Assembly: GCA_039654915.1 (NCBI GenBank)
Contig: CM077599.1
Coordinates: forward strand, 9,860,501-9,924,500
Length of the DNA stretch: 64,000 nt
From: Aquilaria yunnanensis
Taxonomy: Eukaryota > Streptophyta > Magnoliopsida > Malvales > Thymelaeaceae
Reading direction: 5' to 3'
The notes under the pieces are model-generated. The model was given only the letters and a program-made list of their open reading frames with translations. It had not been told where the DNA came from and did not search any database. The translations under genes were made by a program, and so were the position numbers. This document shows, piece after piece, positions 13,501 to 25,777 of the stretch. How positions within the stretch are numbered: position 1 is the stretch's first letter; each line of letters opens with the position of its first letter.

Positions 13501-16500
13501 TTATTGCAGTGCAAATACATTCAAAGCAATTCCTATAAGACCTGTATGTTACTTTTAACATTAACATTTGAATCTTCATAAGCAATTGTTAGTAGCCAGT
13601 GTCATGTGGGAACTGCTTGTAAATCTGATGCTCTTAAATTTGAATTGAATTCAGTCCATTACGAAAGCATATGGGAGAGTTGATGCTGATGGTTCTAGGT
13701 ATTTGCTTGGTGATCATGCTGGGCTTCTTCACCTCCTTGTTATAACACACGAGAAAGAAAAGTGAGTTAATTTTTATATTCTCTGGAGCAAGAACAGTTG
13801 AATGATTTTGTGCATGCTCATGGTGTGATATTTGTGTGGATCTTGCAGGGTTACAGGACTTAAAATCGAACTCCTGGGAGAGACCTCTATTGCATCCACA
13901 ATATCATATCTTGATAATGCATTTGTCTTTATTGGCTCAAGCTATGGAGATTCACAGGTTCGAAGACATTTAGGCTGATCATTTCGAGAAACTGCATCCT
14001 CTATTAGATTTTGTGATCCACAGTCAGATCTTGATTGGTGGGACAATTCCTTGGAAAGATCTTTTGGATTTATGGGGACTTTCTTTTGTACATACTTTTG
14101 TGCGTGTATATACACTGATTTAGAATAATGTATACTTGTTGCTGGTCCCAAGATTTATTTTTTGAGTATGTTTGGGAATAACTATTTTTCTAATATACTT
14201 CTGTCCCAATTCTTTGACCTTGTTTCACGGCAGCTGATTTATAATATTTATCTTCAAAAACTTTGGCATATAAATATTTAATTCTTTTTTTATAAGAATA
14301 TATAAATTATGTGCAATAATAAATGAAAATTTATAGTTTTTTAATATAATTTTTTTTTCTTTTTTCCAGTAGTGTGTGTGTGTGTGTAAAACTTAAGTAA
14401 AAAAATGTAAAAGGGGTCATACTAATTAGGATGGAAGGAATATGTAGGTATTTGATTGAGATTAGCTTGGATGTCTGGTAAATTGCTTAGATTGTTTATA
14501 ACAGATGTGAGAAACAGGTCTTTGGAGACAAGTGTATGTGTTCGTGTGAGTGACAAAAAGTGTGAGGGTTTATTTTCCATGGGCGCCAGGAGGCTGTTTT
14601 GTTGTCTGTTTGCGTGTGCATTGTAATGAAAAATCATTAATGCTCTATGCTGGTTCCAAGATTTATTTCTTGATACATTTGGAAATGTCTAAAATGTTAA
14701 AAAAGAAAAAAAAAATTCAATGTAGGTATATGATGGAGAAAAACTAATGGATAACTTATAAAATGGTTAGAGGCATTTTTGGTTCATAAGATCAAGAAGC
14801 AGGTTGAGTCTAGCAATCTGAATGTGTGTTCATGTGAGTGAGAGAAAGTGCGAGGTTCTTTGGTTTTTTTTTTTTTTTCTTTTTGCAAGCAGGCTGTTTT
14901 CTTGTATATTTCAAACATATGATGTTAATGATGGTAACTAAGTCCTCATCTGCTTTGTCTTATTCCTATGGTCTTTGCAGTGTGCAGTTTTTAACATATG
15001 GTGTATTTGATGCAGCTCATAAAGTTAAATTTGCAACCAGATGCTAAAGGTTCTTATGTTGAAGTTCTTGAGAGGTATGTAAATTTGGGGCCTATAGTTG
15101 ACTTCTGTGTTGTGGACCTTGAGAGGCAAGGCCAAGGCCAAGTAGTGACCTGCTCTGGAGCTTATAAGGATGGTTCTTTACGTATAGTACGGAATGGAAT
15201 TGGAATCAATGAACAGGTTTGACCTGTGTTTCATATGTGAAGTGTTGTTTTATCTAACATTACTTTCTTAATGCCTTCATTGAACCCACCTGTTTGATGC
15301 ATATTGGTTTGTAGGCATCAGTAGAACTTCAAGGTATCAAAGGAATGTGGTCGCTAAGATCTTCTACTGATGACCCATTTGATACCTTCTTGGTTGTCAG
15401 TTTTATAAATGAGACTAGAATTCTGGCAATGAATATTGAGGATGAGTTGGAAGAAACTGAGATTGAAGGTTTCAATTCTCAAGTACAGACCCTGTTCTGT
15501 CACGATGCTGTTTACAATCAGCTTGTTCAGGTCTGTTTCTTGTTCTGCATATTTATATAACAATTCAATCTTATATATGAAAATGCAGTGAGTTTGATGT
15601 CAGAAGTAGCTTATAATGCTAGGATGTTTTTACAGGTCACATCAAGCTCCGTAAGACTTGTTAACTCCATGACAAGAGTGTTACGGAATGAATGGAATGC
15701 CCCTGCAGGATATTCTGTTAATGTTGCCACTGCTAATGCTACCCAGGTTCATTATCCTGTCTTTCTCTGTCCAAGTCTTGCTTATGGATTTAGTTTATTT
15801 TGACAAGATAAAAGTCTTTAAAGCTGACCTTTTAAATCAGGAGTGCCTCCAATTTGATCTTTCATGGTGTGTCTTGGTGAAATGCTGAATATTTTAGTTG
15901 GTTTAATCTTCAGGGAATCTTTTTGGTTTAGTAATCTGTGAAAACAGATGTTAAGTTGGAAACTGAAATGAAATTTCGTTTTGATCTTGTAATATCACAT
16001 GTTCCTTTCTTTCATTTCAATCATTTCTGTTTCTTCATGGTTAAAACTTGTATGCAATTTTAGGGGCAAAGAAAAGAGCTCTGAATCTTCCTATATTTTG
16101 TTACAGGTTCTGTTGGCGACTGGTGGAGGCCATCTGGTTTATCTAGAAATTGGTGATGGGATACTGCCAGAAGTGAAACATGCTCAGTTAGAGTATGACA
16201 TTTCATGCCTGGATATAAACCCCATTGGTGAGAATACTAACTACAGCCAGCTAGCTGCAGTTGGGATGTGGACAGATATTAGCGTGAGGATATTCTCACT
16301 GCCAGACTTGAATCTTATCACGAAAGTGCAATTGGGGGGAGAGATAATTCCTCGCTCCGTTCTTCTTTGTTCCTTTGAAGGGGTAAGTGCACAATAAGCA
16401 ATCTTCACCAGGGTTCCTGTCTTTTTGTAGATTCTGTGCTTCATTTTAAAGGGTAATACCATGTTTTGACAAAAAATTTGAAATAGCTTTCAAATTGCAT

Positions 16501-19500
16501 CAGGTTCCTGTTGAAATGCTGATGTCAATTTGTATTTGGATTTATGTTGAATTGGAAAAGCTTGATGATTTTTTAACGCCTCAACATGAGTATTTTGAAA
16601 TGAAAATCTTTGGTGATACTCTCTCATGTATTTGCCAGTATTTTGATTTTTGTGATGCTTGTTTGCATTGTATTGTATGAATAGTTTCTTATGTTGATGT
16701 TTGATCAATTTGCTATTCTGCAGATATCATACTTGCTATGTGCACTTGGAGATGGGCATCTCCTCAACTTCCAACTGAATATGAGCAGCGGTGAGTTGAC
16801 AGATAGGAAAAAGGTGTCACTTGGAACCCAGCCTATAACACTTCGTACTTTCTCTTCCAAGAATGCTACACATGTCTTTGCCGCATCAGATAGGCCAACT
16901 GTTATATATAGTAGTAACAAAAAGCTGCTATACAGCAATGTCAATCTTAAGGAAGTCAGTCACATGTGTCCTTTCAACTCAGCTGCTTTTCCTGACAGGT
17001 ACCTTTCCCACTGCTAGCCTTTTATTTCAACTTTTTACCAATACGTAGTATCTTCTCAATGTTTTGATTAGTGCTTTAAATAATTTTGTTTCGTGCCAAT
17101 TAAATAGCACCATAAACGTGGGAAGGTGAAAATTCCATTCCTGAATGATGTTCTAGGTTCTAATTCAGAAAGGATATGAAATTTTACATGCTTTTCTTAA
17201 CAGATCACCTGATTATAATTCATTTGTTTTGGTTATTTCTACTGTTTCATATCCTATTGTTTCAGTGGCTTGTTGAATCTGCTGATGCTTTGTATTTTGT
17301 TTCCAGCTGTGAAGACGTGCCTTTTTTTGTGATGGTTGGTTCATTACATTGAGCTCAGTTACATTTTCTAAGCTTTAAGATTTAAATCTGGTCTAAAGAA
17401 TATAAAGCGCTTGAAATCTTGGATTGGCACCTGTGCAGGCATCATAGTAATGCTTACTTATAATGGTTTTGTTGTCTGTTCTTGGCATTTGTAGGTGGAC
17501 TACATATTTTTGTTCTAGTTAGTGTTAGTAAAAATGTATTTTGAATTTTTACAAGAAAAGGTGGAATTAGGTCCAGCTGCTGGGCAGGAGCTCAGCAGCT
17601 ACTGGGTTAGAGTTATTCATTGGAAAAGTTGGGTTAAACCAACACACACCACCCCCCCTGCGGGGAAAAAGTACAAACTGACGACCATTCCTGGTTTGCT
17701 AAATACTCTTGAAGAAATTCTAGAACAGAAATCTGTTCTGAACTGACACTTAAAAGAATTGTAATATGTGTTTTGATTTGTGCTGAATTAGAAATAGCAC
17801 CTTCTCAAGTTGATGAGATAACTTATATTTTCTTAGAACTTCAAAAGGATCTTCAGGCAACACCTTGTGATTATAGAATACATAAGGTGAAGAATTATAC
17901 CTTTTGGAGGAACTTGGCCTAAAGTTGCTTTCGAAATGAAATGGAATTTCAGTAAGACTAAGAATTTGGCTTAAAGTTGCTTTCGAAATGAAATGGAATT
18001 TCAGTAAGACTAAGTATTCTTTCTTCATTGACAGTCTTGCAATTGCCAAAGAAGGTGAACTTACCATTGGTACGATTGATGACATCCAGAAGCTTCACAT
18101 CCGTTCAATCCCGCTTGGTGAGCATGCACGCCGTATATGCCATCAGGAGCAATCTAGGACCTTTGCAATATGCACTTTGAAAACACAGTCTAGTGCTGAA
18201 GAATCAGAGATGCATTTCATTCGCTTGTTAGATGACCAAACCTTTGAATTTATATCAACATACCCTCTTGACACCTTTGAATATGGTTGCTCTATACTTA
18301 GTTGTTCCTTCTCTGAGGATAGCAATGTGTATTACTGTGTTGGAACTGCTTATGTTCTGCCAGAAGAAAATGAACCAACCAAGGTGAAACTGCGTTTGAT
18401 GTGCCCTTTTATTCAATTCAATGTTGAACTAACATTTTAGGGTGTGAGAATTTCATATTAATGATTTCTTAATTAATGCATTAGGGTCGAGTGCTGGTCT
18501 TTCTAGTTGAAGATGGCAAATTGCAGCTTGTGGCAGAGAAAGAAACTAAAGGGGCTGTTTACTCTTTGAATGCATTCAATGGCAAATTACTAGCTGCTAT
18601 TAATCAGAAAATCCAGTTATATAAGTGGATGCTCCGTGACGATGGTACCCGTGAGTTGCAGTCTGAATGTGGACATCATGGTCACATACTTGCACTCTAT
18701 GTACAAACTCGTGGTGATTTCATTGTGGTCGGGGATCTGATGAAATCGATTTCGTTGTTAATCTATAAGGTAAGTGATTAGGTTCTGAATGTGTTCCTAT
18801 TATCCATTGGCAAATTTTATCATCTTCCCTTCTTTCTTTAGTTGTTGAATGAGATATCCATTTACAGTCTAGCATAGTTGCACTTATACTCGTTATTAAC
18901 TGCTTGACATCTGCCCACCAATTTTTTTCATTGCATGAAAACAATGTTCATGTACATATCAGTGATTTTTCATTTATGCAATGGAATTTCGAAGCTTTAT
19001 CATGAGCTTTTTCACTCTGTAGATATGCTCTTAGCTTTGTCAGATTTGTATGATCGTCATTCAGGTCAACTTCCTGCTACTGAATTATGTTATTCTGCTG
19101 CCTGATCTCCTAGATTGATGAGTATATGTGTTTTTCATCCAGCATGAAGAAGGTGCAATTGAGGAGCGAGCTCGTGACTATAATGCAAATTGGATGTCAG
19201 CTGTTGAGATTCTGGATGATGACGTTTATCTTGGTGCTGAAAACAACTTCAACCTGTTCACAGTCAGGAAAAATAGTGAAGGTGCCACTGATGAGGAACG
19301 TGGCCGTCTTGAGGTGGTTGGTGAGTACCATCTAGGTGAATTTGTCAACCGGTTCCATCATGGTTCTCTTGTTATGAGACTGCCAGATTCTGAAGTAGGC
19401 CAGATTCCAACCGTCATATTTGGCACTGTTAATGGTGTTATCGGGGTGGTTGCTTCACTTCCGTACGAACAATATGTTTTCCTTGAGAAGCTCCAGTCAA

Positions 19501-19724
19501 ATTTGAGAAAGGTAATAAAAGGTGTCGGGGGATTGAGCCACGAACAATGGAGATCATTCAACAATGAGAAAAAAACTGTTGAGGCTCGGAACTTCCTGGA
19601 TGGAGATCTGATTGAGTCATTCCTGGATCTCTCCCGTGGTAAGATGGAAGACGTTTCCAGGTTGATGAACGTTTCGGTGGAGGATCTCAGCAAGAGAGTT
19701 GAAGAGCTTACGAGGCTCCACTGA
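10530..19724 (+). CDS. DDB1: DNA damage-binding protein 1 (CUL4 E3 ligase adaptor)
   Basis: Adaptor that links CUL4-RBX1 to DCAF substrate receptors. It acts in UV-damage repair and, in plants, in the COP10-DET1 light-signalling complex. Exons: 10530-10633, 10919-10967, 11276-11335, 11440-11531, 12038-12089, 12192-12254, 12383-12432, 12627-12702, 13334-13543, 13655-13761, 13849-13957, 15016-15216, 15315-15530, 15636-15746, 16107-16382, 16724-16998, 18035-18383, 18485-18769 and 19143-19724. All are GT-AG. The total is 3,267 nt, or 1,088 aa, the expected plant length. The protein starts [20 protein letters not shown] and ends RVEELTRLH. Highly conserved stretches for the three beta-propellers are visible, for example [13 protein letters not shown] (BPA), [18 protein letters not shown] (BPB) and [13 protein letters not shown] / [11 protein letters not shown] (BPC). 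No frameshift or missing exon was found. Confidence 0.97.
14135..14960 (+). repeat. Diverged ~500-bp tandem duplication inside DDB1 intron 11
   Basis: Several blocks recur about 500 bp apart in the 1,058-bp intron 13958-15015. Examples are CCAAGATTTATTT at about 14,150 and 14,658, TGTAGGTAT at about 14,443 and 14,722, and AGGCTGTTTT at about 14,590 and 14,890. The order is kept but the spacing varies, which suggests an old tandem duplication with later indels. Confidence 0.55.
17911..18014 (+). repeat. 52-bp tandem duplication just upstream of DDB1 exon 17
   Basis: Two copies, 17911-17962 and 17963-18014, are nearly identical; the last 42 nt match exactly. Each copy carries the acceptor-like motif GGAATTTCAG. 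These give decoy 3' splice sites after 17952 and 18004, ahead of the true acceptor at 18034. Use of the 18004 site would add 30 nt in frame. Confidence 0.9.
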
Positions 19725-21225
19725 GATGTTGGTGACGGACAAGTTAGGTTGCATCAATTGTTATATTCCTTTTTGTCCACTCCCCTTTTGTTACACTTGG
19801 TCTTGGAATGGATTAGTCGGCAAGGCTTGAAGCACCTGATCAGGTATATCGATGTGTATGTAGTGTATCCTTTCAGAAGTTTTGTTTCTTTGTCATGTCA
19901 GCTGAAATCCCCCTGATTTTTTTATCCCGTTTCTTCATCCTGCTCGGTTTTATAGCTGTGTCCTGCATCCATTATAAATAATGCACTATTTTTTTTTACT
20001 TATTTTTTTCCTGAAAATGACACCATTTAATATTAAATCAACTAATTACTTGAGTTATATATATATTTTTAAAAAAAGTAAGTAAATCTTATGATTTTTC
20101 TACATAGCCTAAAGAAGGAAAAATTAATAAAAAGAATAACTGTTTTATATTTTAAAAGTGTTTTAAGAGATTTTAAAGTGTAAAACTCTAATTTGTATAA
20201 TTTAGATAAATAGTTAGTATACATAAAAAATGAACACTAAAAACATATTCATATTTTGTAAAAGTTTTAACCAAATACAACCAATATTAAAATTCCGAAA
20301 CCAAAAGCCATTGTAAGGGGATCTTTTATATCTTTTGACTTTCATGGTTAAAAATGCCAATGATTCAACGCATTTTGATTAGAAAGTTCTGGATGATTCG
20401 GGAAGTTAGGTTATTCTTTCTGTTTTTCAGGTTGGGTACTTCGGGTAAATTGTTTTGCATGTGTAGTAACTAGTAAGGCATGCATAGGAAGAAAGCAAAG
20501 CAATCTGCCTGCCCACCTTTGACAGATGCAGCATTTTTCTTATTTTAGCTGTCGGTGAGGACCGTTTTCTTCTCCGGAATCCACAGTATTGAATGATTTG
20601 GCCGAAACGAGAAGCCACTTCATCCACTGAAGCCGACTGTTAAAGTGACCATTTCCGGCGAGTCAGACCTACCAGTACCAGTCAGCCAGCAGGTCATTCT
20701 ACACGGCAGCTCTCCTCTTCTTCATTTCAATTCCAATACCAGCCTTATTTTAGTGTTGCCCCTCATGGATCTTCCAGTACACGTAAATGGTTTCAAATTT
20801 CACGTATTATATCTTTTATCAACAAGCCTATAATATGAAACAGCTGAAAAAAATGTAACAGAATTTAAAATTTGACATACGGGCAAGCTTTTAATAGAAA
20901 GTGTGATGTGCATGACTTCCTTATAAATCTGGATACAACCTTTTGAATGTAATCAACGTTAACTACGAAAAAGAGCAACGTGTTGTGCTTTTTTTTTTTT
21001 TCTTGTGCTTTTTTAGAGGGAAAAGACTCAAAAGAGTAATTTTATTGTATCAATCTATGTCGAGAATTAAAAAAGAAGGGTCTTAATCGCGATTGATCAA
21101 CTTGTTGAATCTTGCTCAGCAGGGTTATAATATAGAATGTTAGTAACTGTGGCTAGCCTAATTCGCAATCGAAAAGCCTAGGGGTGTGTTATTGGTCCAC
21201 TAACATATTTCACTTTCAGGTTTCT

Positions 21226-21257
<32 letters not shown>

Positions 21258-22219
21258 AAGACTATATAATGCGTAATGCGTCACCAAAGATAATGCATGT
21301 TACAATTAATCAGTACTAAAACCCTTTTTTTTTTTTTTAAAGTCTATTAAATCTTACATAGTTTGACTGGTTCTTTAAACTTAAATGAGACAAGTTAATT
21401 TCTCTGCATTTAATGTTCTTAATGTATGTTGATATCTACTTCATCATAAAGGATAACATGTTTCTTGATTATAGAATAGGGTTTTAAATCTTGTACTTGG
21501 TAGTGTATCATTTTTCTAATGGTATAGTATAGTGTTGATATTGTATTGCATCATTTTGGATATACCAATTTTTAATAATTTAGTATATATATATATATAT
21601 GAAAATAAGATATACATAAATATGTTTATAGAACATTTTAAAATTTGAGATTATAAGAATGTGAAGTGTAGGCTATATGTATGTAGATTAATTAAGAGTT
21701 TTTCTCATATAAATATTCCACTATGTATAATAAAATCATAATATTTAAGGTATAGAAAAAAAAAAGTACAAGTTGTCTTCCAAATATTAATAAATGTTTG
21801 TTATAAAATTAATCAATTACAAAAATTCATAATCCATGTTACTTAAAAATATCAAAAAATTGAAAAAAAAATAAAAAAAATTATTCGGTCAGTAACGAGG
21901 TTGCATGACTAGAATGACATGAGATGGTACACTAGGTACTAGCCAGTACAGTCCAATATAGAAGACCATTTTGTCTTGGCTGTCTTATACCATTTTCCGT
22001 GTCAATACTAGTATATACTACCTATACCAGCTGGTACAATACTGTATTTATAACTATGACACAAAATTTAAAATGCGTGTAGTTTATAGTATATTTTTTC
22101 TTTCAATTTTGCCTTAAAACTAAAACAAAAAAAGAGAATTTTTTTTAAGTCTTGTGTAATTACTAGTTAGAGTTTAAATGATGATTAGAATAAATAAATG
22201 ATTTATTTTCAATTTTTGT
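19725..22219. other. DDB1 3' flank and AT-rich intergenic DNA
   Basis: No gene was recognised. The first few hundred bases should contain the DDB1 3' UTR. A CT microsatellite lies at 21227-21257 and an AT tract near 21,585. Stretches between about 21,480 and 22,070 contain repeated GGTAC/GTACC-type words that may be remains of an old transposon, but no ends could be defined. Confidence 0.45.
21227..21257. repeat. CT microsatellite
   Basis: Uninterrupted CT dinucleotides run to about 21248, then one GT interruption and further CT units. Confidence 0.9.
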
Positions 22220-22227
22220 GTAATAAG

Positions 22228-23123
22228 TTGGAGTGATCACTATTTGGTTAAAACCGAAAAAAAAATCAGAAATTTGATTTAGTTAATTCAATTTTTTGGT
22301 TCGGTTTCGGTTATGAGTGTCAGTTATTTCAGTAACCAAAAAAATCAATTTTCTTTATATCATATTTGAGGTTTTGGTGGGTCAGATGATAAGTTTAAAA
22401 GGGGGAGGGTTTGAGTGGAATGTAGATAGAAGATTGATGGCTTCTTTGGGGTTTTGCCATCACAAGATCATCCTCCTCCGCCCATCGCCCGACTTTGTCC
22501 TTCAGCCTCGCCTCCACCTTCGCCTCCGCCATCTGCCCTCGTATTCCACTCCCCTCCCCAATTGCCCCCACAGTATGACCTCGCCTTTGCCCTAGCCCCC
22601 ACAATCTGCTCTCCCTCCACTCTCTTGCATCCTCTTCCCCGCCGTTGGACCTCACTTTCATCCTTACCCTCGCCGTCAGTCCTCGCCCTCCACTCGTTTC
22701 CGCCCTCGTCCTTACCGTCTGCCCTCGTGGCCTCGCCCTCCACTTGCCTCCAGCATTGCCCTTCACTCACCTCTACCCCTCTAGCATCTTTCTCGGACGC
22801 AACTGTCACTCGCCTCCACCCCTCATCGCTGTGTTTTGCTGGGAGATAAGTACAAACCCCAAAAATAGTCCACGATTTCTTGCTATGTAGTTGTTTAAGG
22901 CACATACTTTTATCTATGTTACAAGTGCATCACTGTGTTTGGATGTGACGTTTTTCAGTTATTTCGATTTTACACTGAATCGAACAAAATATTTCGGTTC
23001 GGTTTTACTTTGGTCTAAAGGCTTAGTTCGATTAAGTTGGTTTCAAATCATAATAAGCCAAAAACTGAATAAACCAAAATATTCAGTTCGGTTTGAATCG
23101 GAAAAACTGAATGATCAACCCTA
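22228..23123. mobile_element. hAT-like non-autonomous element with GC-rich core
   Basis: The 896-bp segment is flanked by a perfect 8-bp target duplication GTAATAAG at 22220-22227 and 23124-23131, as in hAT elements. The outer arms are AT-rich and partly inverted (TTCGGTTTCGGTT-type words near both ends; terminal TAGGGTTGATCATTC on the right against a diverged left end). The interior at about 22,450-22,850 is abruptly C-rich on the plus strand. It gives only low-complexity frames (runs of Pro, Ser and Leu on one strand, Gly and Arg on the other) and does not look like a recognisable gene. Confidence 0.72.
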
Positions 23124-23370
23124 GTAATAAGGATTTAAGTGGAGGTTAAAAAAAAGAAAAGATTCCTTTTGAGGTTTTGTATGGTAAAAGTTTAAATGAT
23201 GGTAATAAATTAAATTAGATATTAAAAATTTTATAAAAGTAAAACAAATGTTTTTGGGGACAGCACAAAAGAAATATATTAATTTTTTTGGGGTGAATGA
23301 TGAATAACTTAGTAAAATTGTTGCACACTAAATTTTTAATAAATTTAACAAAAATTCAAAGGGTTAACAT

Positions 23371-23793
23371 CAAGGTTGTTAAAATCGCGATCCTGATCGT
23401 AGGATCGTACGATCTTACGATCCTAACATAGAAAATCTTGTTAAAACGTTGTAGGATCTAATACATGGTAGGATCGTAGTAGGATCGTGACTAGGATCGT
23501 AGGATTGTAGGATCGAAAAATCCTATCGATCCTACCCGGTTATTGATTTTTATTGGGAGTAAATTACATGGATAGTCCCTAACATTTGATTTTCATTCTG
23601 TTTTCATCTCTAGTTTATTAAATGTTCTCTTTAAATCCTAAACCTATTAAAAAATCATATTTTGGTTCTAAATTCATTAAAAACATTTCATTTTAATCCC
23701 CAATTGGACGAAATTTGTTAACTTAAAGTAGCTGTCTAATAAAAATTTTTTAAAGCATAATTTAAATTATTTAGTAACTGTCTTACTATAAAT

Positions 23794-23878
<85 letters not shown>

Positions 23879-24362
23879 ATAATGTAATAATAATAATAAT
23901 ATTTTTTACAATTAATGGATATTCAAATTACCATTTTTTTTCCTATCTGTAAGTTGAACTTATTTCATTAAGAAGAAAAAAATTACTAATTTTAAATTAT
24001 TTACATACTGTAAAAAAATTATTATACATTTTAAATTTATTAGAAGTCAATTATTGATATTTAAATTATGGACATTGTACTCTTTTCTAGTTGTCAATAA
24101 TGTGTTTGTTCATGAATTTTTTTTAGACTTGTATTAATTATTTTATTGATTATGTTGATGTATACTCTATTAAAGTTTGAATTTTGCTTGTATTGTATCA
24201 ATAATTAGGTTTTACCATTACTATGACACTAAAATTTTACTTGAGTTTTTAATATAATTGGTCTTTTACATAAACTATATTATTTAGACAAGAAATTTTA
24301 AGTTTTTTGTAGGATCTTATGATCTACGATCCGATTTTACGATCCCGATCTTAACAACCTTG
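23371..24362. mobile_element. hAT-like non-autonomous element, 992 bp
   Basis: The ends are CAAGGTTGTTAA(A/G)ATCG and its inverse. It is flanked by a perfect 8-bp target duplication GTTAACAT at 23363-23370 and 24363-24370. The left subterminal region repeats the word GGATCGTA (and its inverse TACGATCC) about ten times within 170 bp. The right end has a few more. Such clustered subterminal motifs are typical transposase-binding arrays. A GT/GTAT microsatellite sits inside. No coding capacity. Confidence 0.88.
23806..23880. repeat. GT microsatellite ending in GTAT units
   Basis: An (AT)n run leads into about 25 GT units with one GC interruption, followed by four GTAT units, all inside the hAT-like element. 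Confidence 0.9.
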
Positions 24363-24370
24363 GTTAACAT

Positions 24371-25422
24371 AGAATACTTTCTGTTAGCCCATAAAAAAAC
24401 TATTCTCATTTGTTGTCTCCTCTACCCTCATATGTCATTTCTAGCCAAATTCGAACTTCAGTCCGGATCTAGTTAGTTCTTTTTCATTCCTTTTATTGCT
24501 TAACTAATTTTATCTAATGTTATCTATCGGATTTTATGATGGATGTAATCTCCTTTGAATTTTGGTGTTCAAGCGCGATTCAAGACTCTTATTGAGTGGA
24601 TCTCCAATTAGAAGCATAGAGCGATAGATTTAGGATTTTTCTTACATTCACCAGAATCTCACCTTACCAGGGTGTTACAATTCTTGGTAATAGATATGGA
24701 GATGGCTGAATAAAATAAAGTTAGTATCTATTTTTTTAAGGTTTTAAAAGGTAATTTTTTTGGTTTTATATTTTTTTCAGATCGTTAATGCCTAGTCGGT
24801 TCCAATATGTCTGGTTAAAATAATATTCTCTAAAAAATATATAAATGGCAAGTAACAGCAGGATATAGTCCAATTTAATGGCAGCAGTCCAATTAATTAC
24901 ACATACAAATATTTTGGAACATAGGAAACATAAAAGATGATAAATATTTTGAGATAAATAAAATATTATTTTTGCAATAGACCTGTGTACGTTTGGTTCA
25001 CTGATGTGTTAGTAAAAAGGAGTTAAGCAAGTTTAGACAAATTCCTGCATTTGGTGGAATGGTTTGTGGCTTTGGATTAACACCGAGGGTGCGGGTTCAA
25101 GTATGTCGCGCCTGCCTTCTTCCAGCTTTTCCTCATTTTTTTCTTCTCTTGCTCTTCATTTAACGCGAACAAAATAAAGTGAAGGCACCAGTTACCAACT
25201 CGCTCAAATTCCTTAACTAGGGGGCCACAACTTTCCAGTTAACTAGAGATTATGGACCGAAAAGTGCCTTTTATTCATACGGACCGATATAATGATTCAT
25301 CAATTAAGAAAATAGAATCATCAAAAGCATCTTTGCACTCCACTCGTATGAGGAATCGTACCGGATGAAAAGACAGAAGCACCCCTTGCCCTAAGCCGCA
25401 CCTGCCCCCACCCACATGAAGA
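24371..25422. other. Intergenic DNA between hAT element and Pack-MULE
   Basis: AT-rich sequence without a recognisable gene. At about 25,050-25,110 a tRNA-like promoter pattern (a GGTTCAAG B-box word with a possible A box ~35 bp upstream) hints at a SINE, but it is too weak to call. Confidence 0.35.
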
Positions 25423-25432
25423 CAAACAGAAA

Positions 25433-25659
25433 GGCGTAAACCCACATTTAGCCCCCGAACTTTGTTCACCAGGACACTTAACCCCTTCAACTATAACTCG
25501 GGATAACTCAGCCCCCAAACTTTACTGACTGGCACACTTAGCCCCCTCAGATCGCCACGTGCTGTCACGTGCGTTGATGTTCTGATGAAAATGTGAGTTA
25601 TCATTTTAGAGGGACTTAAATGAAAAAAATGTTGAAGCTTGCGGCTGAATGTGGCATTT
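25433..25659 (+). repeat. Left terminal inverted repeat of the IRKI Pack-MULE
   Basis: Begins GGCGTAAACCC directly after the target duplication. It pairs with 26890-27116 on the opposite strand with about four mismatches over 227 bp. Confidence 0.95.
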
Positions 25660-25777
25660 CATATCTATCGTCCTATTAATTTAACACCAGCGCCAAAACA
25701 TTACAAATTTAGCCAGATAATTAAATTAATTATCAATAGCTACTTTTTCCTCTTTGTTTTTTTGTTTTGGAGAAATC

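Noticed and set aside
17522..17746. 74-codon frame within DDB1 intron 16
   Set aside because: Lies wholly in an intron, has no similarity, and the conserved DDB1 protein is complete without it.
21480..22070. Possible transposon with GTAC-rich ends
   Set aside because: Left and right sequences share only short words, and no target duplication was found.
22395..22905. Several 80-145-codon frames on both strands
   Set aside because: They are low-complexity translations of a C-rich block inside a hAT-like element, open in several frames at once, which is typical of composition and not coding.
25050..25150. Possible tRNA or SINE promoter with GGTTCAAG
   Set aside because: Does not fold into a convincing cloverleaf by eye, and the A box is weak.
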